DNA of 10,634 bases from Lachnospiraceae bacterium (GCA_017964745.1 JAGCRJ010000114.1:1-10634), one strand, 5' to 3'; shown: positions 1 to 7,501, counted from the stretch's first letter. Made by a program: numbers and translations. The notes: generated from the sequence alone by a model not told the origin.

Positions 1-462
1 GCCGTATTTACCCGGACCGATGGCGGTTTTGTGAGCCTCGATCTTGACGGAAAGCATTATGACAGGGTTAAGATCGTAAGACTCTTTCCTTTTTCGGATG
101 CGGATAAATATCTGTCGGTAAGGGAATACGAGGGTTCCGGAAAAGAGATCGGCATCATCGAAGATCTTGATTCAATGCCTGCGGAAACCAGAGAGGTCAT
201 TATTCACCAGCTTACGCTCTGCTATTTCACACCCGTCATCAGCAAGATCTACAGCATCAAGGATGAGTACGGCTACGCATACTTCCATGTCATGACCGAT
301 AAAGGCGAATGCAGATTCGCGATAAACATGGGATCCAATGCCGTAAGCAAACTCTCCGATACAAGACTGATCATTGCGGACGTCGATGAGAACCGCTTCG
401 AGATAAGGGATGTCGATGCGCTTTCGCAGAAGGAAAAGAGAATGCTCGATCTCTTCCTGTAA
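1..462 (+). CDS. DUF1854 family protein, 5' end outside window
   Basis: The reading frame is open from the first base of the window, so the gene starts upstream. A GTG at 31 is in frame, but the ten codons before it (AVFTRTDGGF) already match the conserved opening of DUF1854 proteins, so I do not take it as the start. Family-like blocks follow in order: RLFPFSDADKYLSVRE, GKEIGIIEDLD, YFTPVISKI, then KDEYGYAYFHV and ENRFEIRDVDAL near the C-terminus. The molecular function of DUF1854 is not established as far as I know; it occurs beside an ABC exporter, and some database names tie the pair to cyanophycin metabolism. No cyanophycin gene is visible here. It stops 27 bases before the ABC gene, which has its own ribosome site, so the two are probably cotranscribed and functionally linked. 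There is no signal peptide or membrane segment in the visible part. Family call is confident; role is not. Confidence 0.85.
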   Translation, partial: AVFTRTDGGFVSLDLDGKHYDRVKIVRLFPFSDADKYLSVREYEGSGKEIGIIEDLDSMPAETREVIIHQLTLCYFTPVISKIYSIKDEYGYAYFHVMTDKGECRFAINMGSNAVSKLSDTRLIIADVDENRFEIRDVDALSQKEKRMLDLFL

Positions 463-489
463 CAGACCGGAAATTTATGAGGACATTAA

Positions 490-2652
490 ATGATCTTAAG
501 ATATGACATTCCGCACAGTGAAGAGAGCATGGTAAAGCTTTCGGAAGGCGAAAAGATCTACTACGCAGTTCCAATCGACATCGATGAAAAAGGAAACTGG
601 ACAGACGATTCCTTCTTTGTCGTAACCACTTCGAAAATCTGCATAATACGCGGAAAAAAGAAAACAGAAATAAATATCGCAGATCTTGATAAAGCCACCG
701 CCGAACCCGGCATAGGAGGAGGAATCCTCACGGTCAGGCAGGGAGACGATCACAAGGTTCTCGCTCACTACTCTTCCAAGCATCTCGGGAGATACGCTTA
801 CATCGCCCGCGGTATCAACATCCTTATCTCCGGAAGATCCGAAGAAGTAATAAGTAACGAGTACGAAAAGACCTGTCCCATATGCGGACGTGCTATCCCC
901 GGAACAAAACGCTGTCCGAAGTGCTCGGGCGAAGGCGGATTCTTAAGCATGTTCCTGAAAATGGCAGGACCCTATGCCAAGGACTTCCTCGGTGTCTTCC
1001 TTATCATGGTAATGGTCGCCGTGACAACGCTTTTAAATCCCGAAGTCCAGAAGCACCTTATCAATGACGTGCTGAGCGGTAACGGAAGCCTTAAGACGGC
1101 ATATATCTTCCTTGCACTGATGTTTACCTTCAGCGTATCGATCGTGATCTTAAACATCATGAAGAGTAACGCATCCGCAAGACTCGGTTCCAAGATCGCG
1201 GCTGACTTAAGAAAACAGCTCTTCGAAAAATACCAGAAGCTTCCCTTAAGCTTTATAGGTGACAGAAGGCCGGGCGAGCTGCTCAACAGGATCACCCAGG
1301 ATACGAGATTCATCAGCGACTTTATGGCCGATGTATTCTGCAACCTGTTTGCGATCCTCTTTATCTTCATCTGGGATGTCGTATTCATGATGGTGCTGAA
1401 TATTAAGCTTGCTCTGCTTACCTTCATTCTTGTTCCGTTTGTTTCGGCACTTATGATAACGTTCAGGAAGACCATCAGCCGAATCTTTCATCTCCAGTAC
1501 AAGAAAAACGATGACGTGGCAAGTGAGCTTCAGGATGTCATCTCCGGAATGAGAGTCGTCAAGACATACGGTAAGGAAAAAGACGAATCGGAACGATTTA
1601 AGCGCGTCTCCGGAATCTTCGCCGATATCCAGAAAAAGAATGAACGCTTCTGGGCAATGTTTGATTTCCTCGTAAATGTTCTTATGGGAATGGGACTTGT
1701 CATAGTGGTTTATTTCGGAGGACTCGATGTCTTTAACTATAAGATGTCACCGGGTGAACTCTATCAGTTCATCGCTTACACGATGCTTCTGTTCCAGTAC
1801 ATAGGATGGCTCGGAAGACTTCCCAGAGAGATATCCAGACTTACGAGCAGTCTCGAGAGAATATACGATGTCCTCGCACAGGATGTGCCCGAAGAATCTG
1901 ATACCGTTAAGGATATAGATATTAAGGGAGAGATCACATTCGATCATGCAACATTCGGATACAAATCATATCAGCCGGTACTGGAGGATATAAATGCGGT
2001 GATAAAGCCCGGAGAGATGATCGGAATTGTCGGCGCCTCCGGAACAGGAAAGTCAACGCTCATCAATCTCCTTATGAGACTGTATGAAACCGATGACGGA
2101 AATATCCTCGTCGACGGAACTGATATGAAGGACATCAGCAGGAAGTCATACCACTCCCAGCTCGGTGTCGTTCTTCAGGAGACATTCCTCTTCTCGGGAA
2201 CGATCATAGACAACATCAGGTTCTCAAAGCCCGATGCCACGACAGAAAAAATAATAAGAGCTGCCAAGCTTGCAAACGCACACGACTTCATCTGTGCACT
2301 TCCCGACGGATACAATACATATGTGGGTGAGAAAGGATACACTCTTTCGGGAGGAGAACGCCAGAGAATAGCGATCGCAAGAGCCATACTTCCCGACCCG
2401 CGCATCCTGATACTCGATGAAGCAACCGCAAGCCTTGATACCGAGAGCGAATTCATGATACAGAAAGCACTCGAAAGACTCACCAAAGGAAAGACAACAT
2501 TTGCGATAGCACACAGGCTCTCCACTCTCAAGAATGCCGACAGGATAATGGTAATAGACGGACATCACATTGCGGAGATAGGTACACATTCCGAACTTCT
2601 CGAAAGAAAAGGCATCTACTACAATCTCTATACGGCACAGATACAGACTTAA
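490..2652 (+). CDS. ABC exporter half-transporter with N-terminal zinc ribbon, DUF1854 partner
   Basis: A 720-residue membrane and ATPase fusion that should work as a dimer. The ATG has GAGGA six bases upstream. Residues 1-125 are a soluble, beta-rich region that might be PH-like. Cys129, Cys132, Cys142 and Cys145 (CPxC...CPKC) form a rubredoxin-like zinc ribbon. About six membrane helices lie between residues 165 and 440, as in type IV (B-subfamily) exporters. The nucleotide-binding domain begins near 480: Walker A GASGTGKST at 515-523, Q-loop Gln563, signature LSGGERQ at 619-625, Walker B ILILDE at 639-644, and H-loop His675. All catalytic residues look intact, so it should hydrolyse ATP. 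It is longer than a usual half-transporter of about 580 residues because of the 150-residue cap. The substrate is unknown. The adjacent DUF1854 gene suggests the pair linked by some annotations to cyanophycin metabolism, which cannot be tested here. Confidence 0.93.
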   Translation: MILRYDIPHSEESMVKLSEGEKIYYAVPIDIDEKGNWTDDSFFVVTTSKICIIRGKKKTEINIADLDKATAEPGIGGGILTVRQGDDHKVLAHYSSKHLGRYAYIARGINILISGRSEEVISNEYEKTCPICGRAIPGTKRCPKCSGEGGFLSMFLKMAGPYAKDFLGVFLIMVMVAVTTLLNPEVQKHLINDVLSGNGSLKTAYIFLALMFTFSVSIVILNIMKSNASARLGSKIAADLRKQLFEKYQKLPLSFIGDRRPGELLNRITQDTRFISDFMADVFCNLFAILFIFIWDVVFMMVLNIKLALLTFILVPFVSALMITFRKTISRIFHLQYKKNDDVASELQDVISGMRVVKTYGKEKDESERFKRVSGIFADIQKKNERFWAMFDFLVNVLMGMGLVIVVYFGGLDVFNYKMSPGELYQFIAYTMLLFQYIGWLGRLPREISRLTSSLERIYDVLAQDVPEESDTVKDIDIKGEITFDHATFGYKSYQPVLEDINAVIKPGEMIGIVGASGTGKSTLINLLMRLYETDDGNILVDGTDMKDISRKSYHSQLGVVLQETFLFSGTIIDNIRFSKPDATTEKIIRAAKLANAHDFICALPDGYNTYVGEKGYTLSGGERQRIAIARAILPDPRILILDEATASLDTESEFMIQKALERLTKGKTTFAIAHRLSTLKNADRIMVIDGHHIAEIGTHSELLERKGIYYNLYTAQIQT

Positions 2653-2656
2653 GATC

Positions 2657-2688
2657 AAAAGGCCCCGCTCATATGAGCGGGACCTTTT
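2657..2688. terminator. Bidirectional intrinsic terminator between convergent genes
   Basis: The 38-base gap between the two converging stop codons is almost entirely one hairpin. The arms are CCCGCTC (2664-2670) and GAGCGGG (2675-2681). After one C/A mismatch, AAAAGG (2657-2662) pairs with CCTTTT (2683-2688). The loop ATAT makes the centre itself palindromic. The stem is GC-rich and has a T run on the 3' side on either strand, so it should stop transcription of the ABC exporter operon from the left and of the ABC permease operon from the right. Confidence 0.88.
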
Positions 2689-2690
2689 CT

Positions 2691-5237
2691 TTAATCGACA
2701 TTCTTAAGTGCGATATCCATGGGAATCTTTCTGATCCTTATGAAATCTATGACCGATACGAAAGCATATCCGATGAGCAGATACAGAACCGAAAGTATCA
2801 TTGAGCCTCGTGACATCCAGAAACCGAGATATCCGTCCATCTGAAGGATGAATGCGTGGAATACCCATACCATCAGATAATACCCTATCACAAAACTGAT
2901 AAGCGCAAATAAGGTTACCACGATCGCTGTAGGTGCGATATAGAGCTTTGCGATCTCCCCGTTTTCGAATCCGAGTATCTTGACCATCGATATCGAATTC
3001 TCATTTTTCTCAATAATGATCTTGGCAAGCAGATATATAAGAGCCGCCGTCATAACTATCAGTGCATATTTGAAAACATCCATGGCTCCGCCAACGGAAT
3101 GTTCAAGCTGGTTCGAAACCTTCGTAACATCCTCGGGAGTTATTTCCCTTGCAATGTACTGTTCATCTATATCAGTGATCTCATTTCTTGAAAAGAATCC
3201 CGTGAAGTCATCCTCATCCTTATCGAAGGTTTCGTTGAATTTATCAATGTTCATAAAGACCGCAATCCCGCCGTCGTAATCGACGATGCCGGAAACCTTC
3301 AGTTCATAGGACTTGTTTTCATATTCCTCGTTCAACGTGATGGCATCGCCTGCTTTAAGAGAGAACTTGTTACTGAACGCACTTGAAATGTAAACTCCGT
3401 CCTCATCATTTCCGAGACTGATATATGAACTGTCCCGGGCGATTCCGTACACAGTCACACCTTCATCACCGCCGCTTCCCATGCCTACACGGAAGGAAGA
3501 TCTTTTCTTGGGATATAAAAGGCTTACCGCACTGAATCTTTCCGCGGTCTCTTCCGAAGTTGTTATTACGTTTCCGTCCTCATCCTCACTTCCCATGAGC
3601 ATATACTGGTGATCCGCAAACATCATTTCTACAGCTTTGTCTTTGTAGTGATCCAGCGAATCGGGAATACCGAACGCAAAGCAGAGCATAAGCTCGATAA
3701 ATATGACTCCGAAGATGAGGATCAGGTAATTGGGAAGGTTCTGAATGAGAATCCTTATCCTGAATCTTCTTAAGAACGACCACTTCGGCAGTCTTATCGC
3801 TTTCTTTCTCTTATGTGATGCCAGGTCCTTTCTGAGGAAACGTAAAGGACTGAGTCTGAGCTTCCGTATTATGACAAAGAGATTGATGCATAGCATCAGC
3901 AGGAATGGGATCAGAGTAGTCTTGATAAGTGCGGTACTGCTGAGCACAACCCCGCAGGAAGGAAGACTGTAACTGTTGTAATACAGATTCAGCGCGATCT
4001 TTTTGAATGCGGTATATCCGAGTATATTTCCTATGACGGCACCGATCACAGTTACTACGAAGGGCATGGACATGTAATGCATCACAAGTTCCGCCCTGCT
4101 GTATCCGGATGCACGGAGCGTTCCTATAACCGTGCTTTCCCTGTCGATGGTATTGCTGATGGTAACCGCGAAGATAAACGCAATGACACCTATCAGGATA
4201 TAACACAGGATCGCACTTCCGGCAGAATCTCCTTCTATATCCGAAACTGCAAAGTTACTGGCCTGCCTTAGATATTCAGGAAGGTAATCTTCTATCTCAT
4301 TATCGTGAACAAGAGTCTGTGTGATCAGGGATCTTAAGAACCTGTCCGAATAATCCGCTTTTTCAATCTTATCCTCAGGACTGTCGACATACTCAAATGC
4401 ATAGCTGTAGTGTATCCTCGATGATAAAGAATCGAAACCTTCGAGAGTTACCATTGCAACATCGAACCCGAATGCATCAAACATCATGTCCGTATTGGAT
4501 TCATGAAGTGTCAGATAGTTTACATACGACAAAAGGCCCACAACGGTAAAAGATTTATCTCCTACCCTTATCGTATCTCCTATTTCTACACCGACATTGT
4601 CGGCATGCATCCTGTCTATCGCGATCTCATCCGCAGTCTCGGGGCATCGTCCTTCGTTAAATACCGCTCTGTCCACAGGTGAATCGCTCATATAGATACG
4701 GATATTCGCATCGGTATTTCCGTCTAAGTCATAATCCTCGTCTTCTTCCCTGTAAAAATGCTCATAAACGGTAACGGGAACGGGAGCAAAATCCTCATCA
4801 TCAAGGTTATATCTGTCCGATATCTTCTCCCATTCTTCATCCACAGTTTTTACAACTTCGTTATGAGCTTCTTCATAAGCCTCTTCCACGGCATCCTTGT
4901 ACATTTCCTGATCGATCAGGTCACCGAATGCTTCGGCCACCTTCTCATCAGCTTCTTCGAAGCCTTTGGAAATATAATATGCGCGTACATCAGCCATATC
5001 TCCTGTGCTTATATCATCCAGAAGCTCCTGTGAAGCCTTTTCGTTCAGTTCAAAGCTTCCGTCCTCGAGATCAAGTTCATCCCTGTTTGAATAAACGGAG
5101 GAAAGCATACTGTCATGACCGACATACATTCCGGAGATAACCCCGATCATCATGACCATGAACACAATGATGACAATATACTTATGCCAATCGGAGATAA
5201 GCTCTTTGGGAATTCTTTTTATCAAAGGATTTCTCAT
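2691..5237 (-). CDS. FtsX/MacB-fold ABC transporter permease, 848 aa
   Basis: Membrane partner of the ATPase encoded just upstream. I place the start at the ATG at 5237: it follows GGGGGTGAAG and lies 13 bases after the ATPase stop codon. A longer frame to 5297 would overlap the ATPase by 47 bases and lacks this site. Predicted layout: TM1 at about 20-40, a large ectodomain to about 335, TM2-4 at about 340-457, TM5 at 503-523, a second ectodomain to about 715, then TM6-8 at about 722-832. This is the duplicated TM-ectodomain-3TM plan of long FtsX-type permeases. LRASGYSRAEL and VKILGFENGEI are the paired cytoplasmic coupling segments after the TM2-type helices. Both ectodomains are strongly acidic and contain DxDG-type loops (D168/D170/D172-G173, D552/D554-G555, D611/D613-G614). 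Such permeases usually couple ATP hydrolysis to work on lipids, lipoproteins or peptides at the outer face. The substrate is unknown. Confidence 0.92.
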   Translation of the reverse strand: MRNPLIKRIPKELISDWHKYIVIIVFMVMMIGVISGMYVGHDSMLSSVYSNRDELDLEDGSFELNEKASQELLDDISTGDMADVRAYYISKGFEEADEKVAEAFGDLIDQEMYKDAVEEAYEEAHNEVVKTVDEEWEKISDRYNLDDEDFAPVPVTVYEHFYREEDEDYDLDGNTDANIRIYMSDSPVDRAVFNEGRCPETADEIAIDRMHADNVGVEIGDTIRVGDKSFTVVGLLSYVNYLTLHESNTDMMFDAFGFDVAMVTLEGFDSLSSRIHYSYAFEYVDSPEDKIEKADYSDRFLRSLITQTLVHDNEIEDYLPEYLRQASNFAVSDIEGDSAGSAILCYILIGVIAFIFAVTISNTIDRESTVIGTLRASGYSRAELVMHYMSMPFVVTVIGAVIGNILGYTAFKKIALNLYYNSYSLPSCGVVLSSTALIKTTLIPFLLMLCINLFVIIRKLRLSPLRFLRKDLASHKRKKAIRLPKWSFLRRFRIRILIQNLPNYLILIFGVIFIELMLCFAFGIPDSLDHYKDKAVEMMFADHQYMLMGSEDEDGNVITTSEETAERFSAVSLLYPKKRSSFRVGMGSGGDEGVTVYGIARDSSYISLGNDEDGVYISSAFSNKFSLKAGDAITLNEEYENKSYELKVSGIVDYDGGIAVFMNIDKFNETFDKDEDDFTGFFSRNEITDIDEQYIAREITPEDVTKVSNQLEHSVGGAMDVFKYALIVMTAALIYLLAKIIIEKNENSISMVKILGFENGEIAKLYIAPTAIVVTLFALISFVIGYYLMVWVFHAFILQMDGYLGFWMSRGSMILSVLYLLIGYAFVSVIDFIRIRKIPMDIALKNVD

Positions 5238-5250
5238 ACGCTTCACCCCC

Positions 5251-5958
5251 TTACCACTCAAGCTCGGATGCGGGGATCTTGCTATCATTGATGTCATTGT
5301 GACGGACGACGCCGTCCCTGAGCTTGATCACATGATCAGCCATATACCTTATAGCTTCGTTGTGGGTGACCATTATGATGGTACTTCCGTACTTTTTGTT
5401 GCAGTCTTCAATGAGTGACAGTATCTCCTTGGATGTCTTGTAATCAAGAGCACCTGTGGGTTCGTCGCACATAAGGATATCGGGATTTTTAACAACTGCC
5501 CTTCCGATGGATACTCTCTGCTGCTGTCCGCCGGAAAGCTGATTGGGATATTTGTACTTATGGTCCTGAAGACCGAGAGTTGTGATGACTTCCTCCACGT
5601 CCAGAGGCTTGTCGGAAAGATATGCTCCGACTTCGATGTTTTCTTTTACATTGAGATTGGGAATGAGATTGTACATCTGGAAGACGTAGCCCAGATGCTT
5701 TCTTCTGTAGAGTGTGAGCTGATGCTCGTTCATGTCCTCGAGTTTGTCACCGTTAATGCTGACATAACCTGAATCGGGAGTATCGATCCCTCCGATGATG
5801 TTAAGAAGCGTTGATTTTCCGGAACCGGATGGTCCGAGAAGTACACAGAACTCCCCTTTTGCAACGGTAAAGTCCATGCCTCTCAGTACATCCTGCCTGG
5901 CTTCGCCGCTTCCGAAACTCTTTTTCAGATCTTTGATCTCAAGAAAATTTTCTTTCAT
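5251..5958 (-). CDS. ABC transporter ATP-binding protein, MacB/LolD type
   Basis: A 235-residue cytoplasmic ATPase that powers the FtsX-type permease encoded next. The start is the ATG at 5958, with TGGAGGAA upstream and six bases between GGAGG and the ATG. A longer frame to 6027 would read into the leader terminator region and gives an unconvincing N-terminus. Motifs are complete: Walker A GPSGSGKST at 42-50, Q-loop Gln94 in YVFQMYNLIPNL, signature LSGGQQQR at 141-148, Walker B ILMCDEPTGALD from 161, and H-loop His199. The Q-loop context and the EPTGALD Walker B region are typical of the MacB/LolD/FtsE group. It ends SELEW, with 13 bases to the permease ATG, so the two are translated from one message. 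Expression is predicted to be set by the riboswitch-like leader at 6173-6017. Length and motif spacing are normal for the family. Confidence 0.95.
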   Translation of the reverse strand: MKENFLEIKDLKKSFGSGEARQDVLRGMDFTVAKGEFCVLLGPSGSGKSTLLNIIGGIDTPDSGYVSINGDKLEDMNEHQLTLYRRKHLGYVFQMYNLIPNLNVKENIEVGAYLSDKPLDVEEVITTLGLQDHKYKYPNQLSGGQQQRVSIGRAVVKNPDILMCDEPTGALDYKTSKEILSLIEDCNKKYGSTIIMVTHNEAIRYMADHVIKLRDGVVRHNDINDSKIPASELEW

Positions 5959-6016
5959 ACAATTCCTCCAAACCTTTCTGTTTTGTTTGATTGAAAATGT
6001 ATTCCCTTGATCACAC

Positions 6017-6050
6017 AAAAAAACCAAGTACAGAGTTAACTATACTTGGT
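6017..6050 (-). terminator. Intrinsic terminator in the leader of the ABC operon
   Basis: On the minus strand ACCAAGTA (6050-6043) pairs perfectly with TACTTGGT (6030-6023), followed at once by seven T (6023-6017). It lies about 60 bases upstream of the ATPase ATG and downstream of the aptamer, so it is a regulatory terminator and not the end of a gene. Its 5' portion, GTATAGTTAAC at 6045-6035, is perfectly complementary over 11 bases to 6085-6075 in the hairpin before it. This allows an alternative antiterminator. Confidence 0.82.
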
Positions 6051-6070
6051 AAATGATCTGAACCGACACA

Positions 6071-6095
6071 TCATGTATAGTTAACCTATACATGA
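6071..6095 (-). promoter_or_regulatory. Switching hairpin between aptamer and terminator
   Basis: Perfect 10-base arms TCATGTATAG (6095-6086) and CTATACATGA (6080-6071) enclose the loop GTTAA. Its first five bases, UCAUG at 6095-6091, are also the 3' strand of the aptamer closing stem P1, so this hairpin and P1 exclude each other. Its 3' arm plus loop (GTTAACTATAC, 6085-6075) can instead pair with the terminator's 5' portion. As DNA, the element and the terminator share a GTATAGTTAAC-type core, so a double operator for a DNA-binding dimer is the alternative reading. Confidence 0.65.
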
Positions 6096-6173
6096 GTCTC
6101 GCAATTTAAAACAAGCCAGACCTCCCGGCCATGATGTTGACTTGCTGCGCAATGCGCCTGCTACTCCCCCATG
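6091..6173 (-). promoter_or_regulatory. yybP-ykoY-like (Mn2+) riboswitch aptamer
   Basis: The leader RNA contains GGGGAGUAGC at 6169-6160, the invariant L1 strand of the yybP-ykoY family, and GCGAGAC at 6102-6096, which matches its conserved 3' strand (GCRAGACY). P1 forms from CAUGGG (6173-6168) and CUCAUG (6096-6091), with one G-U pair. It replaces the AAAGG/CCUUU seen in the best-known members, so the base pairing is kept while the sequence differs. P2 is a short GCGC-AUU-GCGC hairpin (6157-6147). The third arm starts at GCAA (6145-6142), contains GUCAACAUCAU (6141-6131) resembling the L3 side, has an apical GCCGG/UCUGGC stem, and closes with UUGC (6104-6101). Family members bind Mn2+ and usually turn genes on. 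I recalled the consensus from memory and did no covariance search. The ligand is inferred. Confidence 0.72.
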
Positions 6174-6190
6174 GGAATTATCAGTTAAAA

Positions 6191-6217
6191 CTTATCACAC
6201 GGGTCGGAGCATGTCAA
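6191..6217 (-). promoter_or_regulatory. Promoter for the riboswitch-controlled ABC operon
   Basis: TTGACA at 6217-6212 is a perfect -35 box and overlaps the stop codon of the serine hydrolase gene. An extended -10 TGT-GATAAG lies at 6199-6191 (15-base spacer; TAAGTT at 17 bases is the weaker alternative). Transcription would begin near 6184, about ten bases before the aptamer P1 stem, which is the spacing expected if the whole aptamer is transcribed. Confidence 0.6.
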
Positions 6218-7488
6218 TTCCTTTTAATATCCCATACTCCGTTTATGCCCAGATAATCTCTCACGGTCTCTTTTGCAAAATCCAGTCCCCTGTCACTGTT
6301 TGTGATGACAACGATGTATTTATCTTCTTCGGGGTACAGCACGTATAAACTCTGAAATCCGGGATTGATCCCCGAATGCCAGTATGTTGTTCCGGAGCCT
6401 TCGGTATTTTCTATCGCGATTCCCAATCCCCAGGAATTTTCATCATCTATCACAATGTTTTCATCAAACATCTCACCGAATGCACCGGTATCTTCCGCAT
6501 ACTTCTTCATCAGATCATTGCAGAACAGTGCCATATCCTCACCTGTCGATCTGAAGGTATAAGCTACATTGGCAGGGTAAGAACGAAGATCGTTTGCAAC
6601 CGGAACAGCCACAGGGATCAGTGATCCGAGAAGTATAACCGCTATCAGGAATACGGGAGCGACTATGTAAAATGCCTTGCTCTTCTTTCTTGTCACATAC
6701 AGGATAAGTGCCATAATGGCGAAGCATATAAGGAAAACAAAATACGTCTTTGACAGATTCGGTAATACGAACAGTAAAATAATTGAATTAACAATTCCCG
6801 CAAGAACAAAGCACACGGTAAATGCTGTCTTGAATTTATACAGTCTGAATTTTGTTACGGCTCCAAATATAAGGGCAAGGATTGAAAGAATCAGGAATGA
6901 TGCGGCAAAGACTATCAACGCATACAACACCGCATTACCCAGATTCATATATGGTGTAACGGTCTTCATACTTTCAAAGGTACTGTTTTTCATTCCGAGC
7001 GGTGTGAAGACATATTTCTGCGCAGCACTGTCCATAGACATTCCGCCGGCATTTACGATAACACTCTGAAGATAAATATATCCGACGCCTGAATAACAGA
7101 ATCCGGTACCGGGATCATTGTAGATATTCTTATCCACTCCAAGCTCATAGCTGGGAGAAAAGCCGGCGGTATGGCATAGAAGTTCCCTGAGCGTTATATC
7201 GTTTATCCTTGCGTCATCCGTGATCAGTTCCGGATCAAGATAAAGAGCTATGCTTTCATCAAGTTCAAGGATTCCTTCATCGACCATCGCAAGAGCCGTA
7301 TAAGCCGCTACGGTCTTGCCGTTCGACCCAAGCTCATAAACAGAATTTTCATCACTTCCGCTGTTCTCATAAGTCACTTCACCATTCTCGTAACGGACAA
7401 TGGTGTAATCAGCGGGTTTATCACTGCATCCTGCAAGAAACAGTGTCATAACTGCCAATGACAATATATATCTGATAGTTGTTTTCAT
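6214..7488 (-). CDS. Lipoprotein serine hydrolase (beta-lactamase-like) with a 4-TM insertion
   Basis: A 424-residue envelope enzyme. Residues 1-21 are a lipoprotein signal with lipobox LFLAGC (Cys21), and AAGGA lies upstream of the ATG. The first half of a PF00144-type domain follows: SxxK as Ser55-Asn-Gly-Lys58 in ELGSNGKT, the family signature ITLRELLCHTAGF at about 98-110, Tyr132 in YSGVGY (a common variant of YxN), and FTPLGMKNSTF at 161-171. Four hydrophobic helices then interrupt the domain, at about 185-211, 222-243, 249-266 and 273-297. The domain resumes with STGEDMALF at 314-322, SWGLGI and HSG (371-373, the KTG-equivalent). Loops TKFRLYKFK and TRKKSK are basic and the TM2-TM3 loop is not, so both catalytic halves should face outside. 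Likely a D-Ala-D-Ala peptidase, esterase or penicillin-recognising enzyme; substrate unknown. It sits 13 bases after the TetR gene, so it is probably cotranscribed with it. Confidence 0.88.
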   Translation of the reverse strand: MKTTIRYILSLAVMTLFLAGCSDKPADYTIVRYENGEVTYENSGSDENSVYELGSNGKTVAAYTALAMVDEGILELDESIALYLDPELITDDARINDITLRELLCHTAGFSPSYELGVDKNIYNDPGTGFCYSGVGYIYLQSVIVNAGGMSMDSAAQKYVFTPLGMKNSTFESMKTVTPYMNLGNAVLYALIVFAASFLILSILALIFGAVTKFRLYKFKTAFTVCFVLAGIVNSIILLFVLPNLSKTYFVFLICFAIMALILYVTRKKSKAFYIVAPVFLIAVILLGSLIPVAVPVANDLRSYPANVAYTFRSTGEDMALFCNDLMKKYAEDTGAFGEMFDENIVIDDENSWGLGIAIENTEGSGTTYWHSGINPGFQSLYVLYPEEDKYIVVITNSDRGLDFAKETVRDYLGINGVWDIKRN

Positions 7489-7501
7489 TTACTGTCCTTC
7501 C

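Noticed and set aside
972..1475. A 167-codon minus-strand frame within the ABC exporter membrane domain
   Set aside because: It is the antisense shadow of a clearly coding membrane region, with no domain of its own.
5238..5297. Extending the FtsX-type permease to an upstream ATG at 5297
   Set aside because: This would overlap the ATPase gene by 47 bases, and the ATG at 5237 has a strong GGGGGTGAAG site and a normal FtsX-type N-terminus (MRNPLIKRIPKELISDWHKY).
5959..6027. Extending the ABC ATPase to an ATG at 6027
   Set aside because: The extra 23 codons would start within the terminator hairpin, have no family resemblance, and would bypass the GGAGG site just before 5958.
6147..6157. The GCGC-AUU-GCGC hairpin as a separate terminator or repeat
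   Set aside because: It has no T tail and sits exactly where the aptamer's P2 stem belongs, so it is explained by the riboswitch.
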